NCBI RefSeq assembly: GCF_021044885.1
Contig: NZ_JAJNOD010000001.1
Location: 930,001 to 994,000 of the forward strand
DNA length: 64,000 nucleotides
Direction of reading: 5' to 3'
Origin: Microbacterium nymphoidis
Lineage (GTDB): Bacteria > Actinomycetota > Actinomycetes > Actinomycetales > Microbacteriaceae
The notes beneath the pieces are model-generated. The model saw nothing but the letters and a program-made list of their open reading frames with translations. It did no database searches and had not been told where the DNA came from. Shown here in pieces: positions 8,051-16,021 of the stretch (position 1 is the stretch's first letter; each line of letters begins with the position of its first letter). The position numbers were made by a program, and so were the translations under genes.

Positions 8051-9490
8051 ATGGCATCCGGTATCGAACTGGCCACGCTCGGCCACCGCATCCGTCATCA
8101 TCGGCAGGACCGCGGCCTGACCCTCGACGAACTCGGCGCGATCGTCGGCGTCGCCGGCTCTCAGCTCAGCCTGATCGAGAACGGCAAGAGGGAGCCGAAG
8201 CTCTCCCTGCTGCAGGCGATCGCCCAGGCCACCGGGACGGAGGTCACCGATCTCATCTCAGGCGAGCCGCCGAACCGTCGCGCAGCACTGGAGATCGAGC
8301 TGGAGCGGGCGCAGACCTCCGCCGTGTTCCGTCAGCTGGGGATCCCGGCCGTCCGAGTGAACAAGGCCATGACGGATGAGACCATCGAGGCCATCCTCGG
8401 CCTGCATCACGAACTGCAGCGTCGCGAGCGCGAGGCGATCGCGACGCCCGAGGAGGCTCGTCGGGCGAACACCGAGCTGCGGCTGAAGATGCGCGCGCTC
8501 GACAACTACCTTCCCGACATCGAGGCGCTCGCCGAGAAGCAGCTGAAGGCGGCGGGCCACACGACGGGCGCCCTTTCCCACCGCACGGTGAGCATCATGG
8601 CCGAGCAGCTCGGCTTCGAGCTCATCTACGTCAACGACCTTCCCCATTCGGCGCGCTCGGTCACGGATCTCGAGAACGGACGGATCTACCTTCCGCCGTC
8701 TTCGATCCCCGGTGGACACGGCCTGCGCTCGATGGCGCTGCAGGCGATGGCCCATCGCCTGCTCGGGCACACGCCACCCACCGACTATGCGGACTTCCTG
8801 CAACAACGGCTGGAGATCAACTACTACGCGGCGTGCGCGCTCATGCCGCAGGCCGCGGCCGTGAACTTCCTCGCCCAGGCGAAGAAGGACCGCAACCTCG
8901 CCGTGGAGGACTTCCGTGATGCGTTCGGCGTCACGCACGAGGCGGCCGGCATGCGCCTGACGAACCTCGCCACTCGCCACCTCGACATCAAGCTGCACTT
9001 CCTCCGCGTGGACGGCTCCGGCGCGATCAGCCGCGTGTTCGAGAACGACGACCTCCCCCTGCCCGAGGACATCACCGGGTCGGTCGAAGGGCAGCCCGCC
9101 TGCCGCAAGTTCTCCGCCCGAGCCGCGTTCGAGCAGCAGAACCGCACCACGGAGCACTATCAGTACACCGACACGCCCGCGGGGACGTTCTGGTGCTCCA
9201 CGCAGACCGGCTCCACCGCAGACGGCGAGTTCTCCATCACGGTGGGCGTTCCATTCGACGACGCCCGCTGGTTCCGCGGCCGCGAGACCCAGGTGCGCGC
9301 CGTGTCCACCTGCCCGGACGAGTCCTGCTGCCGTCGCGCCCCCGCCGAGCTGACCGGCAAGTGGAAGGGCAAAGCCTGGCCGAGCGCCCGCGTGCACACC
9401 CACATGTTCTCCCCGCTCCCGCGCGGCGCCTTCCCCGGCGTCGACGACAGCGAGGTCTACGGCTTCCTCGAACGCCACGCCGCCGAGTAG
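8051..9490 (+). CDS. ramB: RamB/ScfR-type XRE regulator with degenerate peptidase domain
   Basis: A 479-aa transcription factor. Residues 8-63 are an XRE helix-turn-helix (LGAIVGVAGSQLSLIENGKR). The middle is an ImmA/IrrE-like M78 domain, and the C-terminal part carries the Cys-rich short-chain fatty-acid sensor region found in RamB/ScfR/MccR proteins (STCPDESCCRR). The M78 zinc motif HExxH is not conserved: the matching segment reads QAMAHRLLGH, so proteolysis is unlikely and it should act as a sensor. RamB proteins repress acetate and glyoxylate genes in Corynebacterium. Here it faces pckG, a plausible target. ATG 8051 (MASGIELA) is preferred over an in-frame ATG at 8027. Confidence 0.8.
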   Translation: MASGIELATLGHRIRHHRQDRGLTLDELGAIVGVAGSQLSLIENGKREPKLSLLQAIAQATGTEVTDLISGEPPNRRAALEIELERAQTSAVFRQLGIPAVRVNKAMTDETIEAILGLHHELQRREREAIATPEEARRANTELRLKMRALDNYLPDIEALAEKQLKAAGHTTGALSHRTVSIMAEQLGFELIYVNDLPHSARSVTDLENGRIYLPPSSIPGGHGLRSMALQAMAHRLLGHTPPTDYADFLQQRLEINYYAACALMPQAAAVNFLAQAKKDRNLAVEDFRDAFGVTHEAAGMRLTNLATRHLDIKLHFLRVDGSGAISRVFENDDLPLPEDITGSVEGQPACRKFSARAAFEQQNRTTEHYQYTDTPAGTFWCSTQTGSTADGEFSITVGVPFDDARWFRGRETQVRAVSTCPDESCCRRAPAELTGKWKGKAWPSARVHTHMFSPLPRGAFPGVDDSEVYGFLERHAAE

Positions 9491-9551
9491 CCCCTCCCCC
9501 CTCTCTCCGGGGAGAATGGCGGTGCGGGAACCCCGCAGGAATCGGAGTTCC

Positions 9552-10709
9552 GTGTCTCATCAGCAGCGCCCCTGGCTGGGGCTGTGGATCCTCACGCTCG
9601 CGTGCTTCGCCACGATCACCACCGAGGTGGTGCCCATCGGACTCGTGCCCGCGATCGTGCAGTCTTTCGGCGTCGACGAAGCACAGGCGGGGATGCTCGT
9701 CACCCTGTACGCCATGATCGTCGCCCTCACCGCGGTCCCGCTGACCCGCATCACGAGTCACGTGCAGCGCAAGACGCTGGTCCTGGTGACGCTGGCGATC
9801 TTCACAGCCTCCAACACGCTCGCAGCGCTCGCCCCCGACTTCCTGACACTCGCGATCGCGCGCGGGATCGCCGGCATCGCGCACGCGCTGTTCTGCGCCG
9901 TGGCGCTCGGCTACGCCGCACGCATCGCACCCCCGGGACTCACCGGTCGCGCGCTGGCGCTCGTCGCGACCGGAACCAGTGCCGGACTCATCGTGGGTGT
10001 GCCCGCCGGTGCGGTAGTCGCGACGGCATTCGGATGGCGGGCGGCCTTCGGCGCTCTCGCAGCGATCGGCGCGATCGCGATCCTGGCTGCGGCACCGCTG
10101 CTTCCCGCCGTCCGCCACGACCGCGCGGCCGCGAAGTCGGTCGTCCCCGGCGGCGCGCGAATGCTCCTGGTGGCGGGGCTCGCGGGAGCCGCATTCCTCG
10201 GCTACTACACGCTCTACACGTACGTGTCGCCCCTGCTCCTGTCCTCCGGTCTGCCCGGCATCTGGCTGGGCGCCATGCTCGCCGCGCTCGGGGTGACGGG
10301 GCTCCTGGCTATCCAGCTCGCGGCGCGTTACATCGATCGTGCGCCGATGCGCTGGCTGATGTTCGTGCCCCTGACGATCACCGCGATGCAGCTCCTCGTG
10401 AGTCTCGTCTATCCACTGCTGCTGCCGATCCTCATCATCACGGCACTGTGGACCGCGTCGTTCGGCCCGGTGAACACGACCTACCAGAACGCCCTGGTGC
10501 GCGTCGGCGCCGCCAACCCCGACATGGCCGGCGCCTGGATCAACGTCACCTGCAACCTCGGAATCGCCGGCGGCGCGGCCCTCGGCGGAGCGCTGGTGGT
10601 CGGCCCCGGGTACCCGGCGGCGGGTTTCGCAGGGGCGGCGATCCTCGCGGCGAGCACCCTCGTGACGTTCCTCTTCCGGCGCTCACTCGCCGCCGGGTTC
10701 ACCCGCTGA
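9552..10709 (+). CDS. MFS efflux transporter (sugar/drug exporter-like)
   Basis: A 385-aa, 12-TM permease of the DHA1/AraJ-like branch of the major facilitator superfamily (TTEVVPIGLVPAIVQSFGV in TM1; TSHVQRKTL loop). Such proteins export sugars, arabinose-like polyols or drugs; the substrate is unknown. The GTG at 9552 is chosen because GGAG lies 4 nt upstream; an ATG at 9516 is possible but has GGAG with only 1 nt spacing. It follows the RamB-like gene by 61 nt with no strong terminator, so read-through is possible. It is convergent with the LysE gene, 12 nt away. Confidence 0.8.
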   Translation: MSHQQRPWLGLWILTLACFATITTEVVPIGLVPAIVQSFGVDEAQAGMLVTLYAMIVALTAVPLTRITSHVQRKTLVLVTLAIFTASNTLAALAPDFLTLAIARGIAGIAHALFCAVALGYAARIAPPGLTGRALALVATGTSAGLIVGVPAGAVVATAFGWRAAFGALAAIGAIAILAAAPLLPAVRHDRAAAKSVVPGGARMLLVAGLAGAAFLGYYTLYTYVSPLLLSSGLPGIWLGAMLAALGVTGLLAIQLAARYIDRAPMRWLMFVPLTITAMQLLVSLVYPLLLPILIITALWTASFGPVNTTYQNALVRVGAANPDMAGAWINVTCNLGIAGGAALGGALVVGPGYPAAGFAGAAILAASTLVTFLFRRSLAAGFTR

Positions 10710-10721
10710 ACCTGAACCCGC

Positions 10722-11375
10722 TCAGACCTTCGCGGCGTGGGGCACCTCACGCGCGAGGAAGACGGCGACGAGTCCGAGGAGTCCGCCCGTGATCCGTCGC
10801 TGCCAGCGCGTCCAGGCAGGACGGGCGGTGAGCAGGCGCGCGATGGACCCCGCCGCCAGCACGATGACGGCGTTGACCGAGAGGCTCACCAGGATCTGAA
10901 CGCCGCCGAGCACGAAGCCCTGCGTCATCGCGCTTCCCGCCCGCGGATCGATGAACTGCGGGATCAGCGCGAGGTACATCACCGCCACCTTCGGGTTGAG
11001 GAGGTTGGTGATCAGGCCCACGCGAAACAGCCGCAACGCCGGATCCGGTGCCAGCGCGCGCTGCTCGAACATCCCCGCGCCACCCGGACGCAGCGCTGAC
11101 CATGCCAGGAAGAGCAGGTAGGCGACCCCCACGGCCTTCAGGCCGATGTACAGCCAGGGCACCAGCACGAAGATCATCGCCAGGCCGAGGTTCGCCGCCG
11201 TCAGGTACACCAGGAAACCGGCGGCCGTTCCGGCGAGGGAGATCAGCCCGGCGCGCGGCTCCTGTGACACAGTGCGTGAGATCAGATAGACCATGTTGGG
11301 CCCCGGTGTGAGCACCATCACCAGTGCGGCAAGCGCCATCGCCGCCATCGTCGTCCATGGCACCAGCGGTTCCAT
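10722..11375 (-). CDS. LysE/RhtB-family amino-acid exporter
   Basis: A 217-aa, six-TM protein of the LysE superfamily, which exports amino acids such as lysine, threonine or homoserine lactones. The N-terminal family signature VLTPGPNMVYLISRTVSQ is present, and the length is typical (about 205-220). It lies 100 nt downstream of the AlkZ-like gene on the same strand. The gap holds a direct repeat (11427-11434 and 11447-11454), so it may have its own promoter. The substrate is not assignable. Confidence 0.88.
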   Translation of the reverse strand: MEPLVPWTTMAAMALAALVMVLTPGPNMVYLISRTVSQEPRAGLISLAGTAAGFLVYLTAANLGLAMIFVLVPWLYIGLKAVGVAYLLFLAWSALRPGGAGMFEQRALAPDPALRLFRVGLITNLLNPKVAVMYLALIPQFIDPRAGSAMTQGFVLGGVQILVSLSVNAVIVLAAGSIARLLTARPAWTRWQRRITGGLLGLVAVFLAREVPHAAKV

Positions 11376-11426
11376 CCCCGTCCCTCCTGCCCGTTGGGAC
11401 CATCCTCAGGTAAGGGCATTGTGCAA

Positions 11427-11454
11427 ATCAACCATTACACCAGGTCATCAACCA
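11427..11454 (-). repeat. Direct 8-bp repeat upstream of the LysE gene
   Basis: TGGTTGAT occurs twice on the minus strand (plus positions 11427-11434 and 11447-11454) at a 20-bp period, two helical turns, 52 nt before the LysE start. It could be a tandem regulator site. Confidence 0.3.
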
Positions 11455-11475
11455 CTGCGCAGGGTGAACGGGACC

Positions 11476-12543
11476 TCAGGCGATGTGGCGGTGCCACGCC
11501 TCCGCAAGCTCCGTGGCGAGCACGTCGGCGGCGCCGCGTGACCAGGTGGCCACGACACGTCCCCCACGGAGCACGATCGGCTTGACCATGCCGTTCTTTC
11601 CGGGTCCGATCTCCGCGCGCATGCGCTCGTCGGCGGCGACCGACCGATCAGCGTAGGAGATGTAGTACTCCTCGAAGGAGCCGAGCAGCCGCGCCCGGGA
11701 ATCCGGAGGCCGAACCGCAGCGCCACCGTCCCACGGCACCGCTCGATCGCCGGCGAGAACGAGCAGCGCGGCGTCGGGAATCACACTGTCGTCATCGCGA
11801 ACGACCGCAGCCGCGGCGCGGGCGAGCGTGATCGTCGTACCCGCCCACCACGCGAAGTCGGCGATCGATGCCGGGGCATGCCCCGCCAGGTAGCGCCGGA
11901 AGAGTTCCGCCTCCGGATGCGCCGGGGTGGGACGCTGCGTCGGAAGGTGGTCGGTGAGGGTGAGGAGCTGCTCGGTGGCTGGCTGGTCGGGGCGCGGCAC
12001 CGTGGCGCCCCACACCACAACGCCACGCAGCGCCAGGGTGTGCAGCAGGTGGGTGCCGCGCTGGCCGGCCGTGCCGACGCCGTCCGCTTCCAGCGCGGCG
12101 AACATCTCCGCGCGCCGCAGGCCGCCGCCGTTGAGAGCACGCCGAACGACGCGCTCTGCGCGCGCGAAGTCGTCTTCTGCCAGTCCCAGTTCGCGATGGC
12201 GAGAAGCTCCCGATCGATGGATCCGCTGCGCCGTGATGGGCACCATCCACGCCGTGTCGGCGGCCGCGATGATGTGCAGTGTCCCCCTCATCGGCCAGGT
12301 GCGGACGAGGTCGCCGCGATCGAACAGCGCATCGATCTGCCGGGCCGTCGGAGCCCCCGCGCTGCGTGCCGAGAGCGCGAAGCGGCCGCCCCAGAACTCT
12401 TGCGCCTGGGTGGCGGCGAGACGCTCCGCCGCGGCAAGCGGGCCCGCGGCCGGCTCCGTCAGCAGGTGCGACGACAACCGAGCGGTGCGGAGCGCCTCGA
12501 GCCCGGCGTCATCGGCGTCTGCCACCGTTCGGGGTGTTCCCAT
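11476..12543 (-). CDS. AlkZ-like winged-helix DNA glycosylase family protein (HTH_42)
   Basis: A 355-aa member of the winged-helix DNA-binding (HTH_42, formerly DUF1006) superfamily that includes the DNA glycosylases AlkZ/YcaQ, which remove bulky alkyl adducts and unhook cross-links. The characteristic QxQ element is visible near residue 45 (AATQAQEFWGG), followed by the conserved RTWPMRGTLHII and a C-terminal SFEEYYISYADR. Most genomic relatives are uncharacterised, so repair of alkylated DNA is inference. The ATG at 12543 (MGTPRTV) has GGGAG 8 nt upstream; an ATG at 12570 is an in-frame alternative. Upstream is a region with five TGAGACC sites. Confidence 0.75.
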   Translation of the reverse strand: MGTPRTVADADDAGLEALRTARLSSHLLTEPAAGPLAAAERLAATQAQEFWGGRFALSARSAGAPTARQIDALFDRGDLVRTWPMRGTLHIIAAADTAWMVPITAQRIHRSGASRHRELGLAEDDFARAERVVRRALNGGGLRRAEMFAALEADGVGTAGQRGTHLLHTLALRGVVVWGATVPRPDQPATEQLLTLTDHLPTQRPTPAHPEAELFRRYLAGHAPASIADFAWWAGTTITLARAAAAVVRDDDSVIPDAALLVLAGDRAVPWDGGAAVRPPDSRARLLGSFEEYYISYADRSVAADERMRAEIGPGKNGMVKPIVLRGGRVVATWSRGAADVLATELAEAWHRHIA

Positions 12544-12620
12544 GCTGCCGTCTCCCGTCCGTCGTCGCATTCAGCATGCCCGAGACCTCCGACATCGGCC
12601 AGCACCCGTTCCGTCTCGAC

Positions 12621-12790
12621 GGTCTCAGAAACGGTCGACGGCGATGTGAGCCCAGACATCTTCTGAGACCGGACTGATCCCTGGTCTCAGAAGACGTCGA
12701 ACACCCGCGCCGAAACAGCGGTGATTGAGACCAGCCGCCCCGGCGCAACGGTCCGGTATCGGGCTGGAATCGGGGCGTCGAGATGAGACC
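12621..12790. promoter_or_regulatory. Cluster of TGAGACC half-sites in a divergent promoter region
   Basis: The 306-nt gap between the AlkZ-like gene and the first DUF6882-like gene has no gene. It holds five copies of TGAGACC in either orientation (12621-12627, 12664-12670, 12683-12689, 12726-12732, 12784-12790). Two of these form a perfect 11-bp inverted repeat (12660-12670 with 12683-12693, 12-nt spacer). This looks like a multi-site operator for a regulator not encoded here. Confidence 0.5.
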
Positions 12791-12849
12791 TTGCTCATAA
12801 AGGCGTTGCCGGGATGCGACCCACCGGCCACGCCCCCGACACTGGTGGC

Positions 12850-13578
12850 ATGCAGAACAACGCGCTCATCCCGCTGGTGGCACAGGGACAGATGCTGTCC
12901 TGGCTGTGGCAGGGTGCGCTCGGCGCCATGACGGAGAAGCTGGGCGACACCCGCTGGGAGGTGGATCTGGCGGAAGGCCGGCTGTCGTTCGTCAATCGTG
13001 CCGACGACATGCGGCGCATCGACACCGGCATCGATCTGGTCGCATCCATCGCGCCCGGGCCCCGCTCCACGCTGTGGGGATGGGGCCACCCGCAGGGACG
13101 GCCCAACGGCGTGGCCGCGCTCATCCGGGACTCCGGCCACCCCGGTCTCGACGTGGCGGAGTTCCCGTTCCCCGCCGACGTCACGGACGCCGACGACTAC
13201 ATCACGCAGACCTCGCATGAGATCGGGGTGGCCTCGGTGGTGGCGCGCGGCCGGGGCCCGTACTACTCGGCACCGATGGGCGGCGGCTCGCGCGCCGTGT
13301 TCGCGCTGGAGGTGCCCGGGCTTGCCGCCCCGACGGTGGCGGACCTGATGAGCACCTTCATCCCCATGATGAGCTCGACGCCCCCACTGGATGCCCGCAC
13401 CGCACTGTGGTTCGCCGCCACGCGACTCGGCTGGACGTTCGCGTGGACGCAGCCGGAGTTCGCCGCCGCTTCCCTCTCCGACGCCACGGGCTCGGCGGCC
13501 TTCCGGTTCGATACCCAGGGCCGGGTGACCGGAGTCGAGACCGACCTCGCCCGAGCGCACACCAACGCCGCGGCCTGA
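12850..13578 (+). CDS. DUF6882-like protein, copy 1
   Basis: A 242-aa cytoplasmic protein with no signal peptide or membrane segment. It shares a clear pattern with the protein at 15260-15979: W-x-V-D near residue 35, SIAPGPRS, W-x-W-x-HPQG, FPFPAD, HEIG, GRGPYYSAP and a C-terminal F-x-F-x-x-QGR. This resembles the DUF6882 family of unknown function. The start is taken at ATG 12850 (MQNNALIP); an ATG at 12814 is in frame. The multi-site region at 12.6-12.8 kb is its promoter region. It is convergent with gapdh. No function can be given. Confidence 0.7.
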   Translation: MQNNALIPLVAQGQMLSWLWQGALGAMTEKLGDTRWEVDLAEGRLSFVNRADDMRRIDTGIDLVASIAPGPRSTLWGWGHPQGRPNGVAALIRDSGHPGLDVAEFPFPADVTDADDYITQTSHEIGVASVVARGRGPYYSAPMGGGSRAVFALEVPGLAAPTVADLMSTFIPMMSSTPPLDARTALWFAATRLGWTFAWTQPEFAAASLSDATGSAAFRFDTQGRVTGVETDLARAHTNAAA

Positions 13579-13600
13579 CCGGCGCAGACGCCGACCGTCC

Positions 13601-15055
13601 TCAGCCCTCCAGCAGCGTGACCTCGCGACGCGGCGGGAGCACCAGCGGGTGCGATCCCGCCATCGCCTCCAGCACGCGCACCACCTGACGCGAGTAGCCG
13701 TACTCGTTGTCGTACCAGACGTAGAGGATCGCCGTGGTGTCCTCGGCGATCGTCGCCAGTCCATCGACGATGCCCGCGCGGTGTGATCCGACGAAGTCCG
13801 TGGAGACCACCTCGGCGCTTTCCACGTAGTCGATCTGCTGGCGCAGCTTCGAGTGCAGCGACACCCGGCGCAGGTAGTCGTTGACCTGGTCCTTCGTGGC
13901 CGGACGGTGCAGGGTGAGGTTCAGCACCGCGAGCGACACATCGGGGGTGGGGACGCGGATGGCGGAACCGGTGAGCTTTCCCTCCAGCTGCGGCAGCGCC
14001 TTGGAGACGGCCTTCGCGGCTCCGGTCTCCGTGATCACCATGTTCAGCACCGCGGAGCGTCCGCGCCGGTCACCCTTGTGGAAGTTGTCGATCAGGTTCT
14101 GGTCGTTCGTGAACGAGTGCACGGTCTCCACGTGCCCGTGCACGATGCCGTAAGCCTCGTCCATCGCGGCGAGCACCGGTGTGATCGCGTTGGTGGTGCA
14201 CGACGCCGCCGAGAGGATGAGGTCGTCGTCGGTGATGCTCTCGTGGTTGATCCCGTGAACGATGTTCTTCAGCGGGCTCTTTCCCGGCGCTGTCAGCAGG
14301 ACGCGCGCCGCCCCGCGGGAGCGGAGGTGCTGGGAGAGGCCCTCCTCATCCCGCCAGCGGCCGGTGTTGTCCACCACGATGGCATCGTCGATGCCGTAGG
14401 CGGTGTAGTCGATGGCCGCGGGATCATCCGCGTAGATCACCTGGACACGCGTGCCGTTCGCGATGATCTGCTCACGATCCGCATCGACGGTGACCGTTCC
14501 CTCGAACGGGCCGTGCACCGAGTCCCGCGCCAGCAGCGAGGCGCGCTTGGCGAGGTCGGAGTCCGACCCGCGACGCACCACGATCGCGCGCAGGCGCAAC
14601 CCCGAGCCGCCGCCCGCGTGCGAGATGAGGATGCGCGCCAGCAGGCGGCCGATGCGGCCGAATCCGTACAGCACGACATCGCGGTCCTCGGCGTCCTCAC
14701 GCGGCGCGCCGAGCACGGCGGCGAGCTGGTCGCGCAGGTGGGACTCCAGATCCACGTCCTTGGGACGGGAGGAGATGAGGCGTGCCACGTCGATGGACGC
14801 CGGTGCCGGGCCGATCGTCCGCAGTGCTTCGACGACGGCGAGGCTGTCCGCCACGTCGATGCGCTCGTGTCCCACGCTCTGCGCACGCTGGTGCGCCGCC
14901 AGGATGCCCGTCGCGCTCAGCCCCACCAATCGATGCCCGTGGATCGACGTCACCACCCCGCGGTCCCGGTGCAGTGCCCCGATATGCGGGATCATCCGCT
15001 CCGCGAGCTCCTCCTGGCTGTTCCATGCTGTGCGGTGTGCGGCGAAATCGTCCAT
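13601..15055 (-). CDS. gap: Glyceraldehyde-3-phosphate dehydrogenase, long form
   Basis: This enzyme oxidises glyceraldehyde 3-phosphate to 1,3-bisphosphoglycerate, or runs the reverse for gluconeogenesis. At 484 aa it has about 125 extra N-terminal residues over classical GAPDH, as in the GapB-like long form of actinobacteria. The Rossmann motif is YGFGRIGRLLARILI. The active-site SAASCTTNAITP has its nucleophile at C286, and the C-terminal DNEYGYSRQVVRV is typical. The ATG at 15055 (MDDFAAHR) is preceded by AAGGA at 6 nt. Together with pckG in the same window a gluconeogenic role is plausible. It sits between the two DUF6882-like genes. Confidence 0.93.
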   Translation of the reverse strand: MDDFAAHRTAWNSQEELAERMIPHIGALHRDRGVVTSIHGHRLVGLSATGILAAHQRAQSVGHERIDVADSLAVVEALRTIGPAPASIDVARLISSRPKDVDLESHLRDQLAAVLGAPREDAEDRDVVLYGFGRIGRLLARILISHAGGGSGLRLRAIVVRRGSDSDLAKRASLLARDSVHGPFEGTVTVDADREQIIANGTRVQVIYADDPAAIDYTAYGIDDAIVVDNTGRWRDEEGLSQHLRSRGAARVLLTAPGKSPLKNIVHGINHESITDDDLILSAASCTTNAITPVLAAMDEAYGIVHGHVETVHSFTNDQNLIDNFHKGDRRGRSAVLNMVITETGAAKAVSKALPQLEGKLTGSAIRVPTPDVSLAVLNLTLHRPATKDQVNDYLRRVSLHSKLRQQIDYVESAEVVSTDFVGSHRAGIVDGLATIAEDTTAILYVWYDNEYGYSRQVVRVLEAMAGSHPLVLPPRREVTLLEG

Positions 15056-15259
15056 GCGCGTCCTTGCGTTCAGTGTGGTGGATCCGTTTCTATCCCCGCC
15101 CTCAACGCTAGGGCCCCGCACGCACCGGAGCGTGCCGATGACCGGAGCGAAGTGAACCCGTCTTGTGGAGGCGGAAACTTCCCCGGATCTTGAGCGGACT
15201 CATCGACTCGGGTGGCAGACTTCAGATTGCGCACTCTGCGCCCTCCCGAAAGGACCACG

Positions 15260-15979
15260 ATGACGACGTTCCCCGCTCTGCAGACCTATATCGATCGCGG
15301 TCTGCTGCTGTCCCTGCTCCAGCAGGACGCGCTCGTGGAGGCGACGGACGCTCTCGGTCAGCACCGCTGGGATGTGGACATGCAGCAGGGGACTCTCACG
15401 TTCACCTCGGAGAAGGACCCGGCGCGCCGCCTCGCGACGCAGGCCCACCTCATCGCGTCCATCGCACCCGGCCCGCGCTCGGTGCTGTGGGACTGGGCAC
15501 ACCCGCAGGGCTCCCCGCAGGGCGCCTCGGCCGCGCTGCGCGCCGCCGGCGAACGCGACGGCGTGCGCGAGCTCAGCATCGGGGAGGTGCCGTTCCCCGC
15601 GGACTTCGATGCTCAGGACCGCGATGCGATGGCGCAGCTGGCGCACGAGATCGGCCAGACCGCGGTCGGCATCCTCGGACGCGGCCCGTATTACTCGGCT
15701 CCGGTCGACGGCGGGACCCGCTTCATCTTCCTGCTCGATGCGCCACTGGCTCCCCTGACGCTGGCCGCGGTGGTCGCCAAGCTCCCGCGCCTGCTGAGCA
15801 CCGGCCTGTTCCGCGACCCGCGCACGGCGGTGTGGGGACTGGCCACCGCCCAGCGCTGGTCGTTCCACTGGAACGACGACGCCTTCAGCGGCGCGACGCT
15901 GTCCGACGGCGCAACGGCGGCTCAGTTCGGATTCGATCCACAGGGTCGGATCGTCGCTGTGAACTCGCACGCCGCCTGA
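15260..15979 (+). CDS. DUF6882-like protein, copy 2
   Basis: A 239-aa paralogue of the protein at 12850-13578. It shares the SIAPGPRSVLWDWAHPQG segment, VPFPADF, HEIG and GRGPYYSAPV. The ATG at 15260 follows GAAAGGA at a good distance. It is divergent from gapdh, with 204 nt between starts, whereas copy 1 is convergent with it. The following DUF5107 gene starts 42 nt downstream on the same strand with its own ribosome binding site, so they may be co-transcribed. The function is unknown. Confidence 0.72.
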   Translation: MTTFPALQTYIDRGLLLSLLQQDALVEATDALGQHRWDVDMQQGTLTFTSEKDPARRLATQAHLIASIAPGPRSVLWDWAHPQGSPQGASAALRAAGERDGVRELSIGEVPFPADFDAQDRDAMAQLAHEIGQTAVGILGRGPYYSAPVDGGTRFIFLLDAPLAPLTLAAVVAKLPRLLSTGLFRDPRTAVWGLATAQRWSFHWNDDAFSGATLSDGATAAQFGFDPQGRIVAVNSHAA

Positions 15980-16021
15980 CCGCGGCATTCCCCCTCCCCC
16001 TCCCTCGACGAAGGAGTCGAC

